A stretch of 64,000 nucleotides of DNA. Source: Pseudofabraea citricarpa (lineage: Eukaryota; Ascomycota; Leotiomycetes; Helotiales; Dermateaceae). Of the stretch, positions 33,124 through 45,696 are shown one piece after another. The DNA lies in contig JAPWGK010000018.1 in the NCBI GenBank assembly GCA_029641185.1, positions 372,001 through 436,000 on the forward strand, given 5' to 3'. Position numbers and translations under genes: made by a program. Under the pieces are notes generated by a model. It had not been told where the DNA came from. It saw only the letters and a list, made by a program, of their open reading frames with translations, and ran no database searches. Each line of letters opens with the position of its first letter. Position 1 is the stretch's first letter.

Positions 33124-36100
33124 TCAGGGCGTTTTCCCTCGTTTCCGCGCCTCTGTACTATTGCTGGTCTCGGGTTCAAACATTGAGGTAAGGCCTGCAA
33201 ATGTCCATGAGGAGGTTGACGAATGCAAACCTACAAGCCATGCTGCAGCGAAGTTCACTAGATAGTGAAGCATGTAGGCATACGTCACACCATACACCGC
33301 AGCATATATGGCGATGCAGAAGAAGAAGACACTCGTAAAGTGTCGAATTCCAGAGGTAACTCGAGGAACCATTTTACCACTGGTGAGAGTTTCAACCAAG
33401 AGGATAAAAGGCATAATGGAAAGTACATTGTGATGTGACGAGAATGGTGTGAGCCAATGTACGGCTAGGTTGTGGATCCAGACAACAAGTATTGGAAGGT
33501 TTATTGGCAAAATCCAGAGCATGAGAATAAGGATTGAATGGACGTAATTATAGAAGTTGTGGTTTGTGGTAGACCGAGCTTCTCGAGCAAGACGAAGTGC
33601 CCTTGTGCAGGTAGCTAATTGTACCAGGCAGGCAACCAGATAAGCAAACTGGTATGGGATGACTGTTGATACAAGAAGCAAAAGGATTGCAGTAGTCATT
33701 ATGCGACGTCGGGGAGTTGATTGCGCAAAGACAGTAGCGGTTGATCCTCTTCGGCGATCATCATATCGCAACCATGCTGGCTTGACTGTTACCATGCCAT
33801 AGAGCACGTTGATTGAGTGCGTCAAGGTAAGAGTTGCATAATTAAAGCAAACACATACACCCACACAGACAACTCCAATTAATGGCACCATGAACCAGAA
33901 AAATGGGTCTTGGGAGCCTACTAGGAGATCGTTCTTGGTGAAGTCTATTGCAGACTCTGTTGCATTTTTGCGCCAGCCCCAAAACCCTCCAGAGGAAGGT
34001 TGAGGAGCTGATGAGCTAGCTCGTGCCAAAGACACTGCCAGGCAAGTAAGAGCGCCAAGTACAAGTGGTAAAGACTGACGCAAAGATGCATCCACTCCCT
34101 CGGCAAAGGACATAAATATTCCAGTCTCATCATACACACGAAACTGCTTCCTTAAGACTAGCGCGACGACGAGCAATGGGAAGGCAGCAAAAACAGTCCT
34201 GTAACGCATGTATAATTTACCCATGCTTCCAGTTATATCAACCTTCAAAGAGACTTTGATGCTCGAGTTGCAAGTTGGATCAGTCCAGAATTGCAAGCTC
34301 AGTCCGTCTTGGGCACTCTTGTACTTTAATGCGGGCGGCATGAAGGGGGATACGCCGTGTAAGTTGATGTTGGCTCGCTTGACATTGACAAAATACTTAG
34401 ATTCGTACGGGTCTGAAATATACTGACGAAGAAGCGGCGTAAAAAGTTCAGGCTCGTCACCGCATGCTTGTTCTCCCATGTCGAGAGTGTAAGCCAGTAA
34501 ACTGGAATGCAGTGCAGGGATCTTGACTTCAGCAACCATTGGCCGAATAGCTGGAAGTTTCACTTTCATCCCAAAAGCCAAGAGGCGTCTAAGACCAAGA
34601 TGGCGGATTCGATGTGACTGCACATTATCACTAAACTCTGCTATTACCCAACCAGGTGTCGGGTCGGTGGCTTTGTCTACAACAGCAACGAATTGGTGTT
34701 CTAGAATGTCTTCTAGATCATACTGTAGGTATGAAAAGGGTTCAATTTCTTCCTCGCCATCCAGATAGAATGGTTTCTTTGAAGTCCTCTTTGACGCGGG
34801 AAGAGAAATTGTGTCTGTTGCGGCATTTTTGCAAGCCAATCGTGTGGACCCCGAACTATCACCAGAAAGATCCATATTCATGGAAAAAAGAGTTGCCGAC
34901 TGCCCTGGGTGTAGTGGGAAAACACTACAAAATAGAACCTCCAGTTTGCCTGATTCTCCTGCCTTGTCGAGCCTCTGATCGGATAAAAGCGTGAACCGTT
35001 TTCCTCCTGGGGTTCCTTGCGGAGGGATGGGTAATAAATGCGCTCTAGGTTTACGTGATTGTCCGAATTGCCTAAGGGTTAAACGTTCTCCTTGAGCAAT
35101 TATGGAGTTGGAATTATCCTCTAGGGTGAGCAATGTAGTTGGATCTTTCTGAGAAAGTGTTTTCTCAGCAACCGACTCCATGCCTGTCAAATACCACTTC
35201 TTGAAAACCCTCATTCTTTCTGCTCGCGGCTTCGTTTGTGCAGGTCTGTTGACATCAATGACATCGTACAATGAACGCACCACAACCTTTCTAAACTGGT
35301 CACACCAGAGAATAGCCTGATGGTCCATTCCCGTCCAAACATTTGGCACAGATGAGGTGAAAACCGTAAAGCCATGAGTATCGGGAACAAGAGATTCTAG
35401 ACTGGCATAGTCTGATGGTACAACAGTATCCAGGCCACCTCCTGCGATAGAGATCAGGGTTACATGCCACAGAGGGTTGTTATTGGCCCATTTTTGAGAA
35501 TAAGCCTGGCGCCAGTAGTCGTTGATCGTCTTATAGGTCCGAACAATCTCGGCATCGAATGAGACTGGCGGTCTTGCATGTGGTGCTGACATGGTGATAA
35601 TCGTATTGATGGAGTTCGACTGATAATTCGGCATTACCAACATTGTTCGAGCCACTATTCCACCCATAGAATGCCCCAATATTATTACGGATGTAGGATC
35701 TGGGAGGTTGGCATCTCGTTGCGATCTTCTAGGGTCATGATACAACGATAATATGTACGCAATTGCTTCGTTCAAATATTCTGCCTGATCCAACAACGTC
35801 TGCCCATGGAATGCGGTTATATCCTCATTGAAGTCCACCGTGAAGAAATCCAAATTTCTGGCTCCTGCGCTAATTGCCGCTGTCTCATGCCGCAGTGTAT
35901 CGTGGAAGTAAGTCGCAGCTTCAGCAGCAATCGGGCGGACCTGCTTATAGCTCCCAGCGTTTCCAGGTATAAAAAGAACTGGAACTCCTTTCACCTAGAA
36001 TTTCGTTCAGCATTTCAGCGCTAGCTCGGCGTCGCCTTCTCATACCTTTGTGTCTTCATCCACCCCGCCTTCTCTATATAGATATACCGAGTATTTGCTT

Positions 36101-36678
36101 GCGAACCGGGTATGTTCAGTATCGAAATCGGATAGCTTCGCAAAAGAAGGTCGCATGTATGACATTCGACATCCTTTTGTATCCAACTGTCGGCTGCCAA
36201 AAGAGTGTACAATTCCTATGAGGCATAATGATGCCAATGCAGTAATAATGAAGGTTAGTGGAGAACAAGACCATGGGCTTCGCAGTCGTGAGCGACGAGC
36301 GAGAACGTGAGCGTCGGCCATCTTCTCCGGTCCCATAGATTCCGTCGAGGGAACACCTATAGGAGTAGTTTCTGTTGATAGCTTGTCCAACTGCCCATTC
36401 CGTGCATCTGCGGACTTCCAATTGGTATTGCTCGGCCGTCTGCTCCTGGCTACCGAAGGTCTCTTGTCAGTACTCTTCCGGCGGTCGAGCTCGTGTGAAG
36501 TATGCAGCGTCTTGTCCTGTCGTGAGCTTGTCTGCGGGTCATTCGCAGGCCTTTTCGAAACAGAGGAGTCGAATGTCGAGCGGTCCCCTGCGCCATTGAC
36601 CACTGAGGTCAGGTCGGCCTTTGCTGATGATTCCTCGCCTTCTTCCTCTGCGGCGGATCCTGACGATCGCCTCCGCAT
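33124..36678 (-). CDS. bst1: GPI inositol-deacylase (Bst1/PGAP1)
   Basis: Exons 36046-36678 and 33124-35994 give 1167 aa. Bst1 is an ER lipase that removes the acyl chain from the inositol of newly attached GPI anchors, which allows ER exit. A 130-residue Ser/Arg-rich cytosolic N-terminus is followed by a membrane segment (PLTFIITALASLCLIGIV). The luminal alpha/beta-hydrolase has VLFIPGNAGSYKQVR (oxyanion loop) and the nucleophile elbow ILGHSMGGIVART, with Ser at about residue 320. About eight hydrophobic segments fill the C-terminal 350 residues. The single intron lies just before VPVLFIPGNAGS. The length fits. It works in the same pathway as Mcd4, 13 kb away. Confidence 0.94.
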
Positions 36679-39600
36679 CTAAATGGACTCTCAGAAGTGC
36701 GGGAACCCTTCGCGACAGTGCAATCGCGTGGAAGAGAGATGCTGAAGTTGCGATGATGCAGAGTGCTGCTGGAGTGGGAGAAGGGCTACAGAAAGTTCTA
36801 CGGACGGGTCGCGAGTAAGGGAGTTAAGAGGCTCGCCTATCGGGAGAATGCTCTGGCTCTTTAACTTTCGGGCCTGGAAGTTTTAAACGAAGGTTGAATT
36901 TCCTTTGCAGGCGTCAGTGCAAAATGTTTCACAGAATGACCGAGATGGCGACGGGTCAAACGACGACCTACCACAGCTGCTGACTGGCGGGCGTGAGAGG
37001 GTGGGCGAGCGTAGGCAAGAGGATTGGCACAGATCTACACTCTGTCGTCGCATGAACATGTCAGAGAGGAGGGAGAGGAGAAAAGATCAACCCGGCTAGT
37101 GAAATAAGTCTAAGTGGAGGAGGAGTGGAGGGCAGCGCAGCACAGGCAGCACAAGTTCACGAGAATCATAATAATAATAATAATAGTGCCAGAGCTCCAG
37201 GCCGGATCCTTATTACCTTATTATTCAAGCGGCTGCCACGCTACTTGTTAGCAGGAGCTGTGGCATACAGTACATGTACCAGCATCCAGGGCCTAGCATA
37301 CCGAGTACACCATACCAGCATGCAGAGCGAGCTATCAACTGTTTCCTTTGGCCGGCTGCTGATTGGCGATGTGTGGCAAGGCTAGAAGCTGTCAACCACT
37401 GTGATTTGACGGCTCGCACACGGAGGGAAGGCTTCAAGGATGTGAGATGGTGGCCCTCACTACTGTACTGCAACATGCATCGACGTGCACCGACTTCTGC
37501 AGCGACCAGGACCATTGTAGATTATTGTTGTTGATGTACTGTATGTTCCGAGGCTCGAAGCGCAAACTTGTTTATTACGGTACAAGACTGGATAAGCATC
37601 GAGCCACCAAGTACCAAGCTAATGCCCCATGCGATGAAGATGCAGTTTGCGACGACCAGCCTTACTCCATACTTCCGTACTGTACCAAGTCAAGTCTCCT
37701 GAGCCCGCGCTTGTTGCACTTGGAGCGGAACGGACGGAGAAAAAATATCGGTGGTTAGGCGTCTCGTTGAGCCTCGACGCTTCTCGAGCCTCCATCACGT
37801 CACGGCGCCTGAGATGGGATGCTGCATGTCATAACGGCCACACACGAAATTACTCCAATAAATCGAAATCTCCCGTCAGAAATGAGGTATCAAGCTGGAG
37901 TGATGCGCGCGTAAGTTTCTTGCTGCTCTCTTCCTCTGCTCTCGACAAGTTCCGTGTTTGCAGGCCATGCTCCAGACTCCAGAGATAAGGGAACGGCATT
38001 CACTGCAGTGCAGTGACTGCATGATGTCTGATATCTGGCGTCCGCTGTGTTAGCTTTGATAGAAACGCGTGCATAAGAGTTGGCGGCGTTTGTGGAGTCG
38101 ACAGATGCAGCTGCCCCCGAACCTTGGTTTTTAGGTTACGGAGTCGTCGCTCGAGTCGGAGGCACAGCGGTGTGAGGGATGGCGAGAGCGTTATGGCCAT
38201 CATCCCCATTCTTGCTTGCCATCATGATAAAAAAGGATCATGGGATTCGCTGCCATCCCGGATGATGGGTAACTATCGTCGATTCTTTGGTGAAGCAGTG
38301 ATGCAGAATGCCCTCCTGTGCCTCAGTTGCTGGTTCCGAATCCCGAGTCCTAAATGAAGACGGCCAATGGCAATTTAGCCCATCACCTTGCACCACCACA
38401 TTTCACGATACCCATGGCGAGCAGATGTGGCGCCCTCGAAAGGCTGCAGCATACTTTAGCATCATGACGCAACGCAGGCTCAGGCTCGTGCAACACTGGC
38501 CAAGAAGGGTTTCATTCTCACCATGATGGATGGACACTGCAGATTTCCGCATGCGCATGTCATCTTGACCATAAGACACTGACTGATATGCCGTCAAAAA
38601 GAGTGTACACTTCTCCCTCCCCCCCACCTTGCTTGCCAATATCAGTGTCTTATCTCTCCGCAGTCCAGCACGCCCGCTCGGTGCCCTGGGCGGCCGGCAA
38701 TTGGCAGGTAGCTCAGCTGGCAGTTGGCAAGTCCGCCCCAGAGAGCACCAGGATCGGTCGACTAAGAAATGCCATGGAGCACTTGGACCATTCAGCGAAA
38801 CAAGAGACACAAAGTCAACATTCGATCGCCTGCTGCAGTGCTGAGCCCTTTGAGAAGCATCTGATCTTGACTCGAAACAAACAGCCGCGTCAGACAGAGA
38901 TGCTCCTTCAAACTCGAATTGTCCCCAACTGGTATAGTAGCCTCGTGGCTCAAGTTCCCGCAGCTCCCTCAGCCCTTGGCAGCCCGATGTGGCTGCGACC
39001 CCGTCCAACGAAGACTTGGGATGGTTGTACAGTACACGACGAGCACGAGAACGCAACGCTGCGTGTGCTACGGTACTGACTCCTGAGGTGTATAAGCTGG
39101 GGCAGTGCGAGAGGGTCCTGTACAGTACTCCGTTGATTCTTGGCCAGGTAACTTCTAAGCATGAATCGCAATGCCAGAGGCAAACCAACCATCCAGTCGG
39201 TTATTTAAAGCACTGCATGCTCCGCCCAGCTCCAAAATAACCCTTAGTTGTTGCACAGATTGGTGGGGAGAGTTAACGGACGGTACCACAGCGATTCGAG
39301 CTGGAGAATCTCCGGGCGTTGGGATTAAAGTAAAGAACCTTAACAACCTGGAAGTCGCCTCGGCAGGCAGAGCTTCCAGAGACCGAATCGGCGGAGGCAA
39401 GTGGAATTGTGGTGTCCTTGAGTTAGCTTGCGTGCCTAGATGATGCTGTCGAGCCGCAATCTGGGAAGCGTTTGTCTGCCATTGACTTGGTGTACCTTTT
39501 GCTTACGGTGCGCAACAAGAAATAAGAATGCGTGGCTTCTCGTAAGATCAGAAGAACCGGATAAGAGTTAAGGCAGTAAGTGACTTCTGCCGTAAAGAGC

Positions 39601-39703
39601 TTCCCGTGCCGTGATGGTGACAAGCGCGTCTCCCCGCGTACTTCGAATTTGGCGACGCGACCTCGGAAGATCCACCAACGACCTGTATGAGTAAAAAAAT
39701 GTC
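36679..39703. other. 3-kb intergenic region with recurrent GTACTGTAC words
   Basis: There is no supported gene between the divergent bst1 and pms1 starts. The largest frame, 261 codons on the minus strand at 38403-39188, is Cys/Arg/Ser-rich without family resemblance. An (AAT)n microsatellite lies near 37168-37187. GTACTGTAC/GTACAGTAC-type words recur at 37266-37279, 37461-37470, 37535-37545, 37677-37686, 39027-39035 and 39121-39130. The region could hold two promoters with long 5' UTRs, or an untranslated RNA that I cannot recognise. Confidence 0.45.
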
Positions 39704-42700
39704 ATGGCCACCATAAAGCCCATCGAGGGCAGGAGTGTGCACCAAATCCAGTCGGGCCAAGTGATTGTTGATCTATGCTCCGTCGTGAAGGAACTCGTGG
39801 AAAATAGCCTTGATGCCGGAGCAACAAACATAGGTAATCTTAGGCAGGCGATCCATCATCACCGCGCCAGCATCACTGACCGAATCCAGAGGTGCGCTTC
39901 AAAAACCAAGGGCTTGACTCTATAGAGGTTCAGGACAATGGCGACGGCATATCACCAAACAATTACGAGACTCTGGCCCTCAAACACCATACCTCCAAGC
40001 TCTCAAACTATTCCGACTTGACGACTCTGCAAACATTTGGCTTCCGTGGCGAGGCATTATCGTCATTATGTGCTTTATCCCACTTCTCTGTTGTAACTTG
40101 CAGGGCAGCTGATGCTCCTAAGGGTACGAGACTAGATTTTGAGGTCTCCGGCAAGCTGAAGGGCACAAGTGTAGTAGCGGCCCAGAAAGGAACCACGGTC
40201 ACGGTGGAAAATTTGTTCAATAATCTGCCAGTAAGAAGACGTGAGCTCGAGAAGAAAATCAAGACCGAATGGAATAAGGTTGTTGGTGTACTGGGTCAAT
40301 ACGCCTGTATCCAGACAGGCATCAAGTTCTCAGTAACACAACAGACTACAAACGCTAAAGGAAAAAAGACAACCTTGTTTTCCACAAAAGGAAATCAAAC
40401 TACCAGAGAGAATATTGTGAATGTATTTGGGGCAAAGACACTTACGGCATTGGTACCACTCGACCTGAATTTAGACTTGGAACCCACAAGTGCACCAAGT
40501 CAACGATGGAGCACTCAAGACGACGGAGGAAAGAAGGAAATTCGTGTCGTAGGTCATATATCACGCCCGGCTTCAGGTGAAGGCAGACAGACGCCAGACA
40601 GGCAGATGTTCTTCGTCAACGGGAGGCCGTGTGGCCTCCCACAATTTGCTAAGGCTATCAATGAAGTCTATAAGTCTTACAATGCATCTCAGTCTCCATT
40701 TATATTCGCTAATATTGAGCTCGATACACATCTGTATGATGTGAATGTTAGTCCGGATAAGAGAACGATCATGTTGCATGAGCAGACTCGTATGCTGGAA
40801 AATCTGAAAACTACTCTTACGGCTCTTTTTGAAACTCAAGACTATACGGTACCAGTCTCGCAATTGCCAGCTCAGCGACAGCCGTCTTATAAGCAGTTAA
40901 CCATAAACCGAGAGAACAGCGGTCTTACTGAGTCCCCGCAGACACCAAAAGCTCCACGGGCATCAGCCCAAACTACAAGTTCCGTAGAGGAATCGGAATC
41001 AGAAAACGGCTCCCGTACAGTAGATAAAGACCAATCCACGGACAATGAGGACCCAGAAAAGAAATACAACCCAAAGTTTAGACGTGGCGCGGTATCTAGG
41101 GAGTCGATGAGCCGGGATAAGGAAGCTGTCAGTCTCATCACCAACTGGGTCGGGAGGAAGGCAGAAGAGCGAGTGGACGACAAGGCGGCACCCACTGATC
41201 AGACTGAGAAGCATGTCGAAGGACTTTCAAAGGAAAAGCGCAGGCTGGTTGAGAAACTAGTTAGGGAAAGCGAGAAGACCCGTAGGCCAGCCGAGTTTGA
41301 GAATATGGACACTACAATGGACAGCACCCAGGAATCCTCGATAACCCCAACATATAAACCTCCTTTGCCTGTAATTGATTTCAATAAACGACTGGCAGAG
41401 CTGCGGGATTCAGAAGAGTCTACTACCAGCAAAAATACCTCCATTTCCGAACCGCGAATTCCAGCTCTCAGTCATACCAGTCCAGCTTCATCTGCTGCCA
41501 AGTCCAGTATTTTCTCTAGTAGTGTCAGACCTCAACGACCGCCGCCTGCAACGGCCACGATAACAATTGGAGATCATACTGTGACTAGCTCTATTGGGAC
41601 ACCTTGTTCGAAGCGTCGGCGGATTGACTACTCTTCTGAATTATCTCAACGGCCTGATAAGATCGCTGCTGATAAACTTTCTTCCTTTGGTCATCGGCTT
41701 AGCCAACGCTTTAGTGCGGATGGCATAGCACAGCAATCTACAATGAGTGAGAATGACGAGGCAGATGTAGAAGAACAATCTGACTTTCTAGTGCCAGAAA
41801 TTAATGAAATCCCTTTGGATGAGACTTCGGATGTGGACTTGCAAGAGCAGCAAAAAGTGTCCGGCAGAGGGGTGACGAGAAACAATGATGATGAGGCGTC
41901 ATCCCCGGAACATGTTAATGATGATGATAGTCAAGACGGAGAATACATCGACGATGAGACTAAAAAGGCTCGTGAAGAGGCAAAGGTTCAGGAGATGATC
42001 CAAGCAGCTGAAGATGAAGCTGCACAGCCGTCTCAAGACAACATTGCGCGTACTAAGGTCCTTCTCAAAGGGGGCGCAAAGAAAAAGGACTCGACAGTCC
42101 AGCTTATTCAGTCCATTGATACTACCATCCAAAAGATTGAGATGGAACTCAAATCTTTGAGAGTGGCTCTAGACTCCTACCGAGATACATCTACAAATTC
42201 AGCTGAAGATGTTGCTCTTGATTCAGTCGCAGCCGAGGAGAAACTATCACTTACTATCTCTAAGGCAGATTTTGCAAGAATGAAGATAATCGGCCAATTC
42301 AACCTCGGATTTATTATTGCTTCTCGAGTATCAGCTTCTCCAGGCGATTCCAGTACAGCTAGAAATTGTGCCGAAGAAATGTTCATCATCGATCAACATG
42401 CCTCCGATGAAAAATTCAACTTCGAGCGTTTGCAAACAACGACTATCATACAGTCACAAAGACTCGTCCAACCCAAAACCTTGAACTTGACGGCAGTCGA
42501 GGAAGAAGTTGTCATGGAAAATCTCCAGGCTTTGGAAACAAATGGGTTTGTCGTCGCAGTCGATAGCACTGGCGAAGCATCGGTTGGGGAACGGTGCCAA
42601 GTTGTCAGTCTACCTACAAGTCGAGAAACCACATTCTCACTCACCGATCTCAATGAACTCATCTCGCTATTGTCCGACAACCCACCGGGTTCCATTCCAC

Positions 42701-43047
42701 GGCCCTCGCGGGCAAGAAAAATGTTTGCCATGCGAGCTTGCAGAAGCAGCATCATGATTGGCAAGACTCTGACACACAAACAAATGAGATCGGTTGTAAA
42801 ACACATGGGCGAGATCGACAAGCCTTGGAACTGTCCTCATGGCAGACCGACCATGAGACATTTATGCGGTCTTACTTCTTGGGATGACATAGGCTGGAAA
42901 GAAGGTGATGGACTCGCGGGCGAGAAGGCACCACGTACCGATTGGGCTGCGTATGTAAGACAAGCTAAGGAAAATGTTGATGAAGACCCAGAGGCAGAGG
43001 CAGAGTCTGAACCAGATTCTGATGTCGGCTTGGAGGATGCAGAATAG
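39704..43047 (+). CDS. pms1: DNA mismatch repair endonuclease Pms1 (MutL homologue)
   Basis: Exons 39704-39833 and 39890-43047 give 1095 aa. Pms1 partners Mlh1 in MutL-alpha and nicks the newly made strand near mismatches. The N-terminal GHKL ATPase shows [12 protein letters not shown], the DNGDGI motif, KHHTSKL and TFGFRGEAL. The transducer domain ends in [14 protein letters not shown] long acidic, Ser-rich linker follows. The C-terminal domain keeps the endonuclease metal site [12 protein letters not shown], with ACRSSIMIG and [12 protein letters not shown] supplying Cys and His ligands, so nuclease function should be intact. The protein is longer than the yeast one, mainly in the linker. 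Intron 1 (39834-39889) sits between ATNI and EVRFKNQG. Confidence 0.95.
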
Positions 43048-43563
43048 GAATATGAACAGAGAAAGACATATAGCATAGGTAGATAGAGATATGATGGATA
43101 CCGGCCTGCTGAGAACTTTTGGAACGATATCTCTATCTTTTCCTTGGGAAGCATGCATCTATGTACACAGAATGAAGGGGGCATGGCAGCCATGTACATA
43201 TTCTACACACAAAGCAGATTAGGTAGAAAACCGTAAAAAGACACCATCAAAGCCAAAAGCCAAAAATCAGGATGATAATACCAAGGAATACAGAAACAAT
43301 TAAAATATGCATTCTCTTTTCCCCATTTCCGTTTTCATCATTTCACTATACTTCGTGCTGTTTCGCTTCGCTTTCCGAAACACAAAATGCCCCTATTCAA
43401 ATTCGTAGCCAAGCCAAGCCAATCCAATCCAATCCTAAGTACTAACCAAACCCGTAACAAGAACCGAAAACCAAAATCGCAGTTGCTAAGATACAACGAA
43501 CGCCATTTACGCAAAAAGTAGAAACGGCAAAAAAGGTCTGTCTAGTCTAGCCAGCCAGCCAGA
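43048..43563. other. intergenic between converging pms1 and 4-TM gene
   Basis: 3' UTRs only. Short repeats AAGCCAAGCC and AATCCAATCC occur near 43410-43435. No gene. Confidence 0.55.
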
Positions 43564-45449
43564 CTACTGCAATATTCCACTCACTCTCCTGAATCTCGTC
43601 GTCCCAGTGCCGCCGTTCTTGGTGTTCCAACCATCCGCCCGGCCCTCCTCAGCAATCTTGCCACTGACATCGCGTCTAAAGCTACCCTTCTCGTTGCTGT
43701 ATACATTACTGTAGTCGATTCCAGATGAGACCTGTCTGTTAGTGCCACCCACCAGGACGGGAGTGTGAGTCCTGACTGGCACGGGTCTCAACTCGCCGTA
43801 GTATTTACTTGCCGGGTTTCTTGAGGCTGTGGATGCTGAGGATTTGGTGCGGATGCTGTGCGCCTCGTCGATGCCGTCTTGCGAGTAAATTGATACTGAG
43901 GCTATATCGCTGCTAGAGGGCGAGCGATTGTTGCTTATTTCTGATAACGGAGAGTCGCGCTTGGGATGGAAGGTTTTATAGCGTTGTGCAGGTGGATTGG
44001 CTCCCAAGCCATTCGGATGGCCGCGGGGGAGGGAGAGGTCTTCTTCTTCTTCTTCTTCGGCTGAGTTGTTTTGCTCCAGTGGTTGGTAATTTGTCTTCTT
44101 GGCTGGAGAACTGAGAATCTTAGGTCCGGCGATTGCATCATGAGTATACCAAGCTTCTTTCATGGGGTTCATCTTAACCAATGGTTGATGGGAGATATCA
44201 TCATCAGACAGTGGAACCTCGGTGTAGGATCCTCGCTTTGGCGGCGACAAAGTATAGGGAGCTGGCCGCATGGTACGCTGAGATGCTGTGTCTGACTGTG
44301 GAGCTTCACGGTATGAGGGAGGGATTGAGCCATGAATAGAGCTGCGCTTCAAGTTCGCCATAGAAGAACGTGGCGAATCATTGGATCCAATTTGGTATTG
44401 CCGAGAAGGGAGGTCTACGCCAGAATCTCTTGATCCTGGTGGCTTCGATTGGTAAGACGAGAAAGACTCCGTGGACTGAGTACGTGTATGCAGGAAAGGA
44501 ATAGTCGGGGGACGTCCAAGGTCCTCGTAAGCTGCACCAGATCTGCGTTTGTCTTCCAGAGGCAAAGAAGAGCGTTTCTCAGAATCGGCGAAAGTGGATA
44601 CTGAAGACTTGTTACGTTTATGTGGGCGAGCAGTCAGGTTGTCTTCTAGCGGATTCATGTCCGGTGGTAGCTGGGTGATCTTTCTGAACGTAATTGTGAG
44701 GTATACCGAAATCGCAAATGAGACGAGGTGAAGACTACCAGCAACGATGGCCGTGAGGTATAAAACCTGAGTCAAGGTTGGTACAAGGCTCTGATCTGAC
44801 AGTACAGTTGCCCAATTCGATGATCTTGTCTTGGCTACCAAAGCACTAAATGCATAGAAGGGTGGAATCGAGATGTCGAAGAACGAGGCGAAGAGCATAT
44901 ACGAAGCTGAAGATGCTGGGGTTCTTGCAATAGCGTCTCTTGCTAAATGGTATATACCATAAGCTGCATGGCAACCTGCAACGCCAGGCTATTCAATATT
45001 AGAAATTGGGTTTCCAATCCAGAGTTTCCCACACTTACTACTATTCTTATGATCCATCCTGTGGTTGCATCGATTCTCTTAACCAGGATTGTCATAACCA
45101 GAAGGCAGATAGCACCCAGTAACTCCAGACATCGAAGAGACAGTTGAGTTGACCTCGTCCATCTTATCCACTTCTTTACTGACGGACTCATTGGCTTTGC
45201 ATTGAGATTTCCATAGGGCACGATGAGGTACGAACTAAAGGCCGCTGTTAGTGTGCGCTGTCAACCAAGGGGCTTAAACACGTACTCAGGATGCTGGTTG
45301 AATGAGATCAAGGGACCCTCCGGTTTAGGGCGGGGAGCTTTGGGAGTAAGACTTGCGCGCGAGACGGCTTTGGGATCAAAAGTGCTGTATGGATGTCTCG
45401 CACTGTCTCTGGGTGTCGGGTCGTAGAGGAAGGGCGGTTCTACACCCAT
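43564..45449 (-). CDS. four-TM fungal membrane protein of unknown function
   Basis: Exons 45286-45449, 45039-45234 and 43564-44988 give 594 aa. The N-terminus is Pro-rich and polar (MGVEPPFLYDPTPRDSARH). It is followed by about four hydrophobic segments: LSLRCLELLGAICLLVMTILV, PGVAGCHAAYGIYHLA, YMLFASFFDISIPPFYAFSALVA and VLYLTAIVAGSLHLVSFAISVYL. The remaining 400 residues are a cytosolic-looking Ser/Pro/Arg-rich tail with an acidic run EEEEEEDLSLP. I do not recognise a named family. The design, a small tetraspan unit with a long disordered tail, is common among uncharacterised filamentous-fungal proteins. The GTACGT donor at 45285 and TTAG acceptor at 45235 keep the frame. The gene is divergent from arh1 over about 250 bp. 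Confidence 0.75.
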
Positions 45450-45696
45450 TTTTGCTGGAGTATCTCGGTCAATTGAGAAGATCACTTGAGAAGTAGGTCC
45501 AACGATGCGATCAGGAATGTCTAGTTGTAAGAGCAGTTATAGACAGGGGTAGCTTTGAGATATCATGGTTGCAGCTCTCTCCCACTAAAGTAGAGGGTCA
45601 ACACGACGTTGCCATAGAAACCCTATCGGCCAACCACAATCTATCTGTGGAAGGGTTCCGAGAAGTCTCAATGACGCAGCCCGGAGCTATCATACG

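Noticed and set aside
38403..39188. 261-codon minus-strand open frame in the bst1-pms1 gap
   Set aside because: Composition is odd (Cys/Arg/Ser), there is no recognisable domain, and an overlapping frame on the other strand is also open. This looks like chance in GC-richer DNA.
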